From the NCBI RefSeq assembly GCF_000359745.1, contig NZ_AQHN01000077.1:182361-246360 (forward strand): a DNA stretch of 64,000 nucleotides. Direction: 5' to 3'. Made by a program: the position numbers and the translations under genes. The notes under the pieces were generated by a model. It had not been told where the DNA came from. It ran no database searches and was given only the letters and a program-made list of their open reading frames with translations. The stretch comes from Rhizobium freirei PRF 81. Its GTDB lineage: Bacteria > Pseudomonadota > Alphaproteobacteria > Rhizobiales > Rhizobiaceae. Positions 15,599-22,798 of this stretch are shown here, in pieces. Numbering within the stretch: the stretch's first letter is position 1; every line of letters starts with the position of its first letter.

Positions 15599-15970
15599 AT
15601 GCCTAAGCAGGTAATGATTGTAGAAGACAATGAGCTCAATATGAAGCTCTTTCGCGATCTGATCGAAGCGTCCGGCTATACGACGATCCAGACCCGCAAC
15701 GGCATGGAAGCGCTCGATCTCGCGCGCAAGCACCGTCCGGACCTGATCCTCATGGATATCCAGCTTCCGGAGGTTTCCGGCCTGGAAGTCACCAAATGGC
15801 TCAAGGAAGATGACGATCTGCACGTCATCCCGGTGATCGCGGTCACGGCTTTCGCCATGAAGGGGGATGAGGAGCGCATTCGCCAGGGCGGATGCGAAGC
15901 CTATGTCTCGAAGCCGATTTCCGTGCCGAAATTCATCGAGACGATCAAGACCTATCTTGGCGACGCCTGA
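15599..15970 (+). CDS. divK: single-domain response regulator DivK
   Basis: Receiver-only protein of 123 residues in the alphaproteobacterial cell-cycle phosphorelay (PleC/DivJ to DivK to DivL/CckA to CtrA). The phosphoacceptor is Asp53 (LILMDIQLPEVSG), with acidic Glu9/Asp10, Thr83 and Lys105 (YVSKPI) in place. ATG 15599 gives the conserved MPKQVMIVEDNELNMKLF; the frame runs open upstream without homology. pleD starts 16 bases after its stop, so the two are one operon, as in Caulobacter. Confidence 0.95.
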   Translation: MPKQVMIVEDNELNMKLFRDLIEASGYTTIQTRNGMEALDLARKHRPDLILMDIQLPEVSGLEVTKWLKEDDDLHVIPVIAVTAFAMKGDEERIRQGGCEAYVSKPISVPKFIETIKTYLGDA

Positions 15971-15986
15971 AGATGGGAAGGGAATG

Positions 15987-17360
15987 ATGACAGCGCGCAT
16001 CCTGGTAGTCGACGATATCCCCGCCAACGTAAAGCTTCTGGAAGCACGGCTGCTGGCCGAATATTTCGAAGTGCTGACGGCCGAAGACGGGCTGAAGGCG
16101 CTCGCCATCTGTGCGAGCGCGCAGGTGGACTTGATCCTTCTGGATATCATGATGCCAGGCATGGATGGCTTTGAGGTGTGCGAACGCCTGAAATCCGACC
16201 CCCGCACCGCCCACATACCCGTGGTCATGGTCACTGCGCTTGATCAGCCCGCCGACCGCGTGCGCGGCCTCAAGGCCGGTGCCGACGATTTCCTGACCAA
16301 GCCGGTCAACGACCTCCAGCTCATCTCACGCGTCAAGAGCCTGCTGCGCTTGAAGACGCTGAGCGATGAGCTGCATATGCGCAACGAGACCGCGCGCAAC
16401 TTCGGTATCGACGACTTGCTTCGTGCTGGCGATGGCCGTGCCGAAGAGGCCGGGCAGGTGCTTCTGGTCGACGGCCGCGCCAATTCGCAGGAACGAATCA
16501 TCCGCACGCTCAAGCCGATCGCCCAGGTCGTCGCCATGTCCGACCCGCAGGCGGCCTTGTTCGAAGCGGCGGAGCGGCCGTTCGAGCTCGTCATCGTGAA
16601 TTCGAATTTCGACGATTACGATCCACTGCGGCTCTGCTCCCAGCTTCGCTCGCTGGAACGCACGCGTTTCCTCCCCGTCCTGCTGGTGACCGAGCAGGGT
16701 GCAGACGACATGATCATTCGCGCGCTCGATCTGGGCGTCAACGATTACGTTATCCGCCCGATCGATCCGAACGAGCTGGTGGCGCGCTGCCTGACGCAGA
16801 TACGCCGCAAACGCTATAACGACCGTCTGCGCGCCAGCGTGCAGCACACCATCGAGCTTGCCGTCACCGATGCGCTCACCGGCCTGAACAACAGGCGCTA
16901 TCTCGATAATCACCTGAAGATCCTTTTCGACCGGTCATTGGCGCGCGCACGGCCGCTCTCCGTCCTGATCGCCGATATCGATCGCTTCAAGCTGGTCAAC
17001 GACACCTATGGTCATGATGCCGGTGATGAGGTGCTCAAGGAGTTTGCCAGCCGCATCCGCTCCACTGTGCGCGGCGCCGATCTCGCCTGCCGTTATGGCG
17101 GCGAAGAGTTCGTCGTCGTGATGCCGGATACGCCCGCCGATGTTGCTGCCGGCGTCGCCGAGCGTCTGCGCGCTGCGGTAGAAAATATGCCGGTGCGGCT
17201 GAGGGATAGCGGCGTGGCACTTAACATTACCGCTTCGTTTGGAATCTCGTGCCGTTTGGAGACGGTGGAGACGCCGGAGCAGTTGATGAAGCAGGCCGAC
17301 CGCGCGCTCTATGAGGCAAAAAGGGCGGGGCGCAACCGAGTTGTCGCGTCAGCTGCTTGA
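15987..17360 (+). CDS. pleD: PleD diguanylate cyclase response regulator
   Basis: Makes cyclic di-GMP when phosphorylated and controls polar development. The 457 residues are two receiver domains followed by GGDEF. REC1 has phosphoacceptor Asp53 (LLDIMMPGMDG) and Lys in FLTKPVND. REC2 (about 150-280) lacks the acceptor (VIVNSNFDDYD), as in Caulobacter, and serves dimerisation. The active site is GGEEF at 371-375; the RxxD inhibitory I-site (RGAD, 362-365) sits five residues before it, so product inhibition is expected. ATG 15987 has AAGGGA at a workable distance and gives the conserved MTARILVVDD; an ATG one codon earlier also exists. Confidence 0.96.
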   Translation: MTARILVVDDIPANVKLLEARLLAEYFEVLTAEDGLKALAICASAQVDLILLDIMMPGMDGFEVCERLKSDPRTAHIPVVMVTALDQPADRVRGLKAGADDFLTKPVNDLQLISRVKSLLRLKTLSDELHMRNETARNFGIDDLLRAGDGRAEEAGQVLLVDGRANSQERIIRTLKPIAQVVAMSDPQAALFEAAERPFELVIVNSNFDDYDPLRLCSQLRSLERTRFLPVLLVTEQGADDMIIRALDLGVNDYVIRPIDPNELVARCLTQIRRKRYNDRLRASVQHTIELAVTDALTGLNNRRYLDNHLKILFDRSLARARPLSVLIADIDRFKLVNDTYGHDAGDEVLKEFASRIRSTVRGADLACRYGGEEFVVVMPDTPADVAAGVAERLRAAVENMPVRLRDSGVALNITASFGISCRLETVETPEQLMKQADRALYEAKRAGRNRVVASAA

Positions 17361-17854
17361 CCGAAAATGGGCCATTATAGGTAAAATTTCCAGTAAATAT
17401 TCGGGGGATTTCTGAAGTTTTGAACAAGGCAGAAGTGCTTTTGAACTTCAAATTCTGATCATAGCTATTTGGACATCGTAAAAAACAATTCTCCGAGTTT
17501 TGCTTATTATTGAAGTGACGGTTGGTTGTTATGACGATTATTTTAGTTTGTGCCGTATGAGTTGCTATTAAATCAAGATTTATTTTTGAAGATCTGAGCG
17601 TGAGCGTGAAAATAGATTGATTGGTAGTCAAAAATTGCTTTTATGTGCGGATTTTCTTAAGTATGTGTATTTATAATTTGCTATTTATGCGAGAGTTGTC
17701 TCTTTTCTATTTATAGATTTTCAAATTTAATTTGTTAATTCTGTAGAAAATGCCTGCCGGCGAAGATGTGAATTTTAACCATCTGGGCAAACAGGTATTT
17801 TTCATCATTAAGAATTTGTTGATTTTCTTCCGATTTCGCGCGAATTTAGTCCCG
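17361..17854. other. AT-rich gene-free gap after pleD
   Basis: About 490 bases with strikingly low GC compared with the flanks (many A and T runs, for example around 17460-17740). No reading frame of credible composition on either strand. It may hold the promoter of the small RNA downstream and curved or protein-bound DNA. Confidence 0.6.
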
Positions 17855-18037
17855 TACAGAGACAGCCCCTCAGGGGTTCGAGATACCCCATGATGCTCAG
17901 GTCCGCCGCATCTCCTGGGTCGTGGGGTCGGTCGGCTGGCAGGCAAGAGATAACGGTTCCTCGTGCCGTTTTGCATGCTAGCCGGCCCCCAAACTCAAAA
18001 CGCCGCTCTTCGGTTTTCGAAGGCGGCGTTTTTCTTT
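17855..18037 (+). ncRNA. candidate structured small RNA between pleD and rpmG
   Basis: This stretch has no coding frame but strong, nested pairing. A 9-base stem ACCCCATGA (17885-17893) / TCGTGGGGT (17920-17928) encloses CAGG (17898) / CCTG (17914). A second hairpin GGCTGGC (17934-17940) / GCTAGCC (17977-17983) encloses GCAA/TTGC and AACGG/CCGTT. A strong intrinsic terminator closes the unit. The start is approximate: a weak TTGATT lies at 17819 without a good -10. It is not recognisably SRP RNA, tmRNA or RNase P. The pairing is directly visible; being a real RNA is inference. Confidence 0.45.
17999..18037 (+). terminator. intrinsic terminator of the candidate RNA
   Basis: AACGCCGC (17999-18006) and CTTCG (18008-18012) pair with CGAAG (18018-18022) and GCGGCGTT (18023-18030), giving a 13-base stem with one bulge, followed by TTTTTCTTT. 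The T-run is only on the plus side. Confidence 0.8.
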
Positions 18038-18116
18038 GAGGCAGCCAGGCAATCTCTCTTCCATGGCGTCCTGAACCGATACGTTCGGGCGAGCTTGGAG
18101 CCGAAAAATGGCGGCA

Positions 18117-18151
18117 AAACAAAAAAAGGCGCTAGCCCGCAGGCAGCGCCT
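18117..18151 (-). terminator. intrinsic terminator of rpmG
   Basis: AAGGCGCT (18125-18132) pairs with AGCGCCTT (18144-18151); read on the minus strand the stem is followed by a T-run (A-run at 18119-18126). It lies 26 bases after the rpmG stop. Confidence 0.8.
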
Positions 18152-18176
18152 TCTTGAAACCCAGGGTTTAGGAAAC

Positions 18177-18344
18177 TTACTTGATCTTCGTTTCCTTGAA
18201 CTCGACGTGCTTCTTAGCAACCGGGTCGTACTTCGTCTTCGTCATCTTGTCCGTCATCGTACGGCTGTTCTTCGTCGTGACGTAGAAGAAACCGGTGTCG
18301 GCCGTCGACAGCAGCTTGATCTTGATGGTGGTAGCCTTGGCCAT
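18177..18344 (-). CDS. rpmG: 50S ribosomal protein L33
   Basis: A 55-residue ribosomal protein, from ATG 18344 to TAA at 18177-18179. The translation starts MAKATTIKIKLLSTADTGFF and continues with YVTTKNSRTM and KYDPVAKKHVEFKETKIK, which is the standard L33 of Alphaproteobacteria. It lacks the four-cysteine zinc motif of the alternative L33 form. It is transcribed alone between its own terminator and the MFS transporter gene. Confidence 0.97.
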   Translation of the reverse strand: MAKATTIKIKLLSTADTGFFYVTTKNSRTMTDKMTKTKYDPVAKKHVEFKETKIK

Positions 18345-18440
18345 GGTCGTCCTGCCTTTAATAAAAATGAACGCCGTGGACGGCCAGTGCGGAGGTCCAC
18401 GGCGAATTCTGGCGCGAAACTACAAATCGCGCCCGAAAAG

Positions 18441-19625
18441 TCAACCCCTGTTGCCCATGAAAAGCAGCCGTATCCCCGAAAGCAGGACATAAAGGCCAAA
18501 GAAAAAGGCAACAGCCCAGGCAAAGCCGCTGGGATTGGCCAAATCCATGGCCGTGCCGATGGTCGGCGGCCCGAGAACCATGCCGATGGCATAGCAGAAA
18601 ACGAAGGCCGCATTGGCCGCCACGAGATCGGCGCCGGTCAGCCGCGTGCCCAGATGGCTGAGTCCGACGGTGTACATGCCGGAGACGCAGCCGCCCCAGA
18701 AGAGCAGAATGACAGCGAGAATGATCCAGTTCGAGGAGAGAGACGGCAGCAGCAGCGCGCCCACGAAGCCGATGAGGGCCATGATCGACAACAAGGGTCG
18801 CTTATCGCGCATGCGATCGGCAAGCAGCCCGAGCGGGATCTGAAAGACGAAATTGCCGACGCCCATGACGGTCAGCAGCAGCGCCGCTTGTGATTCGTTG
18901 AAGCCGAGCCGCGTCGCATAGCTGGTGAACAGGGATCCGCCGCCGACGGTGACGGCGCCGAATACGAATACCGCAGCCGTCGCCGTCGGGACCAGGAAGA
19001 TGTAGCGCACGAAATGCAGCTCGGGCTTCTCGTCGACGAGCGGGCTTTCATTGCGGGCGATAAAGATCGGTATGGCGGCCGCCAGAATGATGCAGGCGCC
19101 GATGACAAAGGGCATGAGCCCTTCGCTGCCGACAAGCGAGAACAGCAGAGGACCGGCCGCAAAACCGAGCGAGAAGACCGTGGAGTATAGGCCGAGCACG
19201 AAGCCGCGCTTGGAAGGCGGCGAGGCGGCATTGATCCAGAATTCCGACAGGATGAACAGCGTGGTCGTCGATCCGTGGAAGATGATGCGCAGCGGGAACC
19301 ACAGGAGGAGGTTTTCCGCGTAGTAGAAGCCCAGCGAACTCAGCGCGGAGAGTATGACCGCCCAGATCATCGTCTGTACGACGCCGAAACGATGCGCAAG
19401 CTTCGTCGTGATGATCGCGGCAAGCATGGCCGCGACGCCCATCATTGCCGTGTTAAGCCCGATCAGGCTCGAGGGGATGCCGCGTTTTTCCAGAATGATG
19501 CTGAGAAGCGGCAGGCCCAACCCGATGGCAATGCCCACGGCGGACACGGACGCGATGGCTGCGACGAGCGAAGGCCAGTGAATCTCTTCGACATGGCCGG
19601 CCTTGTCGTTCGTCGGTTCAAGCAT
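18441..19625 (-). CDS. MFS transporter
   Basis: A 394-residue major facilitator with twelve predicted hydrophobic segments and the typical cytoplasmic loop motif after helix 2 (TTKLAHRFGVVQ) and its counterpart between helices 8 and 9 (LLADRMRDKRPLL). It resembles the YcaD-like/sugar-efflux branch of bacterial transporters, but the substrate cannot be read from sequence. ATG 19625 is the first ATG giving a short N-terminal tail; the open frame upstream adds 24 unlikely residues. The same gene sits next to rpmG in other rhizobia. Confidence 0.9.
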   Translation of the reverse strand: MLEPTNDKAGHVEEIHWPSLVAAIASVSAVGIAIGLGLPLLSIILEKRGIPSSLIGLNTAMMGVAAMLAAIITTKLAHRFGVVQTMIWAVILSALSSLGFYYAENLLLWFPLRIIFHGSTTTLFILSEFWINAASPPSKRGFVLGLYSTVFSLGFAAGPLLFSLVGSEGLMPFVIGACIILAAAIPIFIARNESPLVDEKPELHFVRYIFLVPTATAAVFVFGAVTVGGGSLFTSYATRLGFNESQAALLLTVMGVGNFVFQIPLGLLADRMRDKRPLLSIMALIGFVGALLLPSLSSNWIILAVILLFWGGCVSGMYTVGLSHLGTRLTGADLVAANAAFVFCYAIGMVLGPPTIGTAMDLANPSGFAWAVAFFFGLYVLLSGIRLLFMGNRG

Positions 19626-19931
19626 AAACGGATCCTTGGAGCGTATGGCAGGCGAATCGATTCGGACGTGGGAAACAGAAAGGCACGGCTCGGCCAAATT
19701 TAGGTGACGGGTCGGCTTTCATGTGATCGGTCATATCCCCCGCAATGATCCTTTCGACGCCCGGCATGTACAGACAAGAAATGCCGCTGATGTCAAGTCG
19801 TTGCCGGCAAAGCAATTCTTGCGAAGCGCGAATATGCGGCGAATCGATGCCGGTTCTCGGTAGAAAGCCGCGGCGATACCAAATGGCCACGGCTTGCCGG
19901 GCGGGCCGGCGATACAGGCTGGCCGGCACGG
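19626..19931. other. 306-base gap, nothing supported
   Basis: Between the MFS transporter and the DUF983 gene. Open frames exist on the minus strand but their composition looks like read-through of high-GC sequence and I recognise no family in them. A decayed gene cannot be excluded. Confidence 0.5.
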
Positions 19932-20387
19932 TCACGACCGGCTGTTTCCCTGATCCCATTCGTCCGGGCTGTCGTCGTGGCCGCCGAAGCCATGCATGCG
20001 CAGCGCCCATTGCAGGCCGATAACGCCGCCTTTGATGGGTTGGATGATCGCAAGTGCCGCGATAACGGTGATGGGAGCCCAGATGGCAAGATGCGCCCAC
20101 ATTGGCAGGCTGAAGGCCATGTCCGTCATCATGTAGCCGCCGACGATGAGATGACCGAGAACGAAGATCACGAGGTAGGGCGGCAGATCGTCGGCCCGCT
20201 GATGGAAGATCTCTTCGTTGCAAACGGCACAATGATCGACCGGCTTCAGGAATGTGCTGAAGAGTTTACCCGTACCGCAGCGCGGACAGCGATTGAGCAT
20301 GCCGCGGGAAATCGACCGGCCGAGCGGGCGTTCGTTTTCATCGGAGCCGCCATAGCGGATGGGGGAATCGGATGGACTGCCCGTCAT
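19932..20387 (-). CDS. DUF983 family protein
   Basis: A 151-residue protein with a zinc-ribbon-like N-terminal part (NRCPRCGTGKLF then HCAVCNEEI, about residues 33-62) and two membrane helices (about 72-92 and 99-120). This is the DUF983 layout of Alphaproteobacteria; function unknown. ATG 20387. It lies 32 bases after the rnr stop and reads in the same direction, consistent with a topA-rnr-DUF983 transcript. Confidence 0.9.
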   Translation of the reverse strand: MTGSPSDSPIRYGGSDENERPLGRSISRGMLNRCPRCGTGKLFSTFLKPVDHCAVCNEEIFHQRADDLPPYLVIFVLGHLIVGGYMMTDMAFSLPMWAHLAIWAPITVIAALAIIQPIKGGVIGLQWALRMHGFGGHDDSPDEWDQGNSRS

Positions 20388-20419
20388 GAACGCTCTTCCT
20401 TCTGGCCGACAGCCGCCCC

Positions 20420-22798
20420 TTATCGGCGGCCGCGCGGCGGTCTCGTCCCCGGCGCTTTGCGTGCAGGGGCCTTGTTGCGGCGAGTTGCCTTGTGGAAGGA
20501 ACGCACCGCCGTCGGCATCGGCCGCCCGTCGCTCAGCATTTCGAAGCGCAGCGCCCCGGCAAGCGGCACGGCTTCTACCAGTTTTACGGTCACATCGTCG
20601 CCGAGACGGTAACCGAGCCCCGTCTTCTCGCCGGTCAGCGCCTGATGCGCCTCGTCGTAGATGAAGTAATCGGTGCCGAGCGTAGATATAGGGATGAAAC
20701 CATCGGCGCCATAGTCGGGCAGGGTGACAAAAAGTCCCGACTTGGTGACACCGCCGACGCGTGCCTCGAATTCCGCCCCGACGCGGCCGGCGAGGTGATG
20801 GGCGATAAGCCGATCCACCGTTTCGCGTTCGGCCGCCATGGCGCGGCGCTCGAAAGTCGAGATTTCGGCGGCGATATCGTCGAGCGCTGCCTCTTCGTCC
20901 GGCGTGATGCCACCCTCGCCGAGGCCGAGCGAGCCGACGAGCGCACGGTGCACGATCAGATCCGCGTAGCGGCGGATCGGCGAGGTGAAGTGCGCGTATT
21001 TCATCAAGTTGAGGCCGAAATGCCCGATATTGTCCGGGCTGTAGATCGCCTGGCTCTGCGAGCGCAGCACCATCTCGTTGACCATGGTCTGATGCGGCGT
21101 ATCCTCAGCTTTCGCAAGGATGCCGTTGAAGCTGTTGGCTCTAACGTTGCCGCCTTTGGCGAGCGAAATGCCGAGCGTCGCCAGGAATTCGCGCAGCACC
21201 TCCTGTTTGGCGAGCGTCGGCCCGTCATGGATGCGGTAGATCAGCGCCTGCTTCTTCTTCTCGAGCGTCTCGGCGGCAGCGACGTTCGCCTGGATCATCA
21301 TCTCTTCGATGAGCTTGTGGGCGTCGAGGCGCGGCGGCACGAAGACGCGATCGACCGTACCGTCCGGCTTCAGCAGGATCTTGCGCTCGGGCATGTCGAG
21401 CTCGAGCGGCTGACGCCGGTCGCGGCCCTTCTTCAGAATGCCGTAGGCGTGCCAAAGCGGCTTGAGGATCGGTTCCAGCATCGGCCCGGTCTTGTCGTCG
21501 GGCTGGCCGTCGATCGCCGCCTGCGCCTGCTGGTAGGAAAGCTTGGCCGCGCTCTTCATCATGATGCGATGGAAGGTGTGGCCTGCCTTGCGACCTTCCT
21601 TGGAGAAAATTATCCGCACCGCGAGGGCAGGGCGGTCGACGCCCTCCTTCAGCGAGCAGAGATCGTTGGAGATGCGCTCCGGCAGCATGGGCACGACGCG
21701 GTCGGGGAAATAGACCGAGTTGCCGCGCTTCAGCGCTTCGCGGTCGAGCGGCGAGTTCGGGCGCACGTACCATGAGACGTCGGCAATGGCGACGGTGACG
21801 ATCACCCCGTCGGGATTGTCCGGCGAGGGGTCCATCTCGGCATAGACGGCGTCGTCATGGTCCTTGGCGTCCGCTGGATCGATAGTGATCAGCGGCAGGC
21901 TGCGCCAATCCTCGCGATGCGACATGGTCGCCGGCTTGGCTGCGTCGGCCTCCGCGATGACAGCGGCCGGAAAGACGTGGGGAATGCCGTGGGCATGAAT
22001 GGCGATCATCGAGATCGCCTTTTCCGAAGCGACCGAACCGATGACAGACAGTACCTTGGCGCGCTGCAGGCCGAAACGGCCGAGACGAGCGACTTCGACC
22101 TCGACCAGATCGCCGTCCTTGGCACCGCCCGTATAATCCGGATCGATCACCATTTCCTCGCCGCGCCGTTCGATCGGCATCAGTCGGCCGCCGCCGCCGG
22201 GCGTCTCGCGGAAGACGCCCATGGAGGCGCCTTGCCGTTTGTCGATGACCTTGATGATGCGCGCCGTATAGGCCGGGCCGCCGCGATCCACCGCCGGGAA
22301 GATCTTGGCAAGGATGCGGTCACCCATGCCGGCGACCGGCGCCTTGCCCTTGCCGTTACGGCCGGCGGGCGATGAGGATTGCTTGATCATCACGGCCGGT
22401 GCGACACCGTTTTCGTCTGCCCATTCGGCCGGGCGGCCGATCAAACTGCCGTCCTTGTCGCGGGTGGTGATATCGAGAACGGCGATCGGTGGCAGCGCGC
22501 CGGGGCGGATGAGCGACTTGCGGCTCTTCTGCACCATGCCTTCTTCTTCGAGTTCGCGCAGCAGTTCCTTCAGCGCGACGCGGCTTTCGCCCTTCAAGCC
22601 GAAGGCCTTGGCCAGTTCGCGTTTGGAAGCCTGCTGCGGATGATCGGCGATGAAGCGCAGGATGATTTCGCGCGGCGGCAGCACGCCGTGGACGATAGCC
22701 ATCATCGGCTCGTCGTTGCCGCTTGCCTTACCGGCGCGGCCGGGTTTGCCGGAACGCCGTTCCGACGATGGAATCCTGCCGCGCGGTTCTCTGCTCAC
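20420..22798 (-). CDS. rnr: ribonuclease R
   Basis: Processive 3'-5' exoribonuclease able to degrade structured RNA. The 792 residues show an N-terminal winged-helix region (PREIILRFIADHPQQASKRELAKAFGL, about 43-70), cold-shock domains, the RNB catalytic domain with ITIDPADAKDHDDAVYAE holding the metal-binding aspartates, and a C-terminal S1 domain (FEARVGGVTKSGLFVTLPDY) followed by a basic tail (KATRRNKAPARKAPGTRP). It starts at GTG 22798, which overlaps the topA stop as GTGA, a sign of translational coupling. Confidence 0.96.
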   Translation of the reverse strand: MSREPRGRIPSSERRSGKPGRAGKASGNDEPMMAIVHGVLPPREIILRFIADHPQQASKRELAKAFGLKGESRVALKELLRELEEEGMVQKSRKSLIRPGALPPIAVLDITTRDKDGSLIGRPAEWADENGVAPAVMIKQSSSPAGRNGKGKAPVAGMGDRILAKIFPAVDRGGPAYTARIIKVIDKRQGASMGVFRETPGGGGRLMPIERRGEEMVIDPDYTGGAKDGDLVEVEVARLGRFGLQRAKVLSVIGSVASEKAISMIAIHAHGIPHVFPAAVIAEADAAKPATMSHREDWRSLPLITIDPADAKDHDDAVYAEMDPSPDNPDGVIVTVAIADVSWYVRPNSPLDREALKRGNSVYFPDRVVPMLPERISNDLCSLKEGVDRPALAVRIIFSKEGRKAGHTFHRIMMKSAAKLSYQQAQAAIDGQPDDKTGPMLEPILKPLWHAYGILKKGRDRRQPLELDMPERKILLKPDGTVDRVFVPPRLDAHKLIEEMMIQANVAAAETLEKKKQALIYRIHDGPTLAKQEVLREFLATLGISLAKGGNVRANSFNGILAKAEDTPHQTMVNEMVLRSQSQAIYSPDNIGHFGLNLMKYAHFTSPIRRYADLIVHRALVGSLGLGEGGITPDEEAALDDIAAEISTFERRAMAAERETVDRLIAHHLAGRVGAEFEARVGGVTKSGLFVTLPDYGADGFIPISTLGTDYFIYDEAHQALTGEKTGLGYRLGDDVTVKLVEAVPLAGALRFEMLSDGRPMPTAVRSFHKATRRNKAPARKAPGTRPPRGRR

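Noticed and set aside
17855..18037. Identity as SRP RNA, tmRNA or 6S RNA
   Set aside because: No GGAAGC-type SRP loop, no tmRNA tag frame or tRNA-like ends, and the transcript ends do not pair as in 6S RNA.
19618..20232. 204-codon minus-strand frame across the MFS-DUF983 gap
   Set aside because: Overlaps the certain DUF983 gene in another frame and has no recognisable domain; a decayed gene in the gap cannot be excluded but is not supported.
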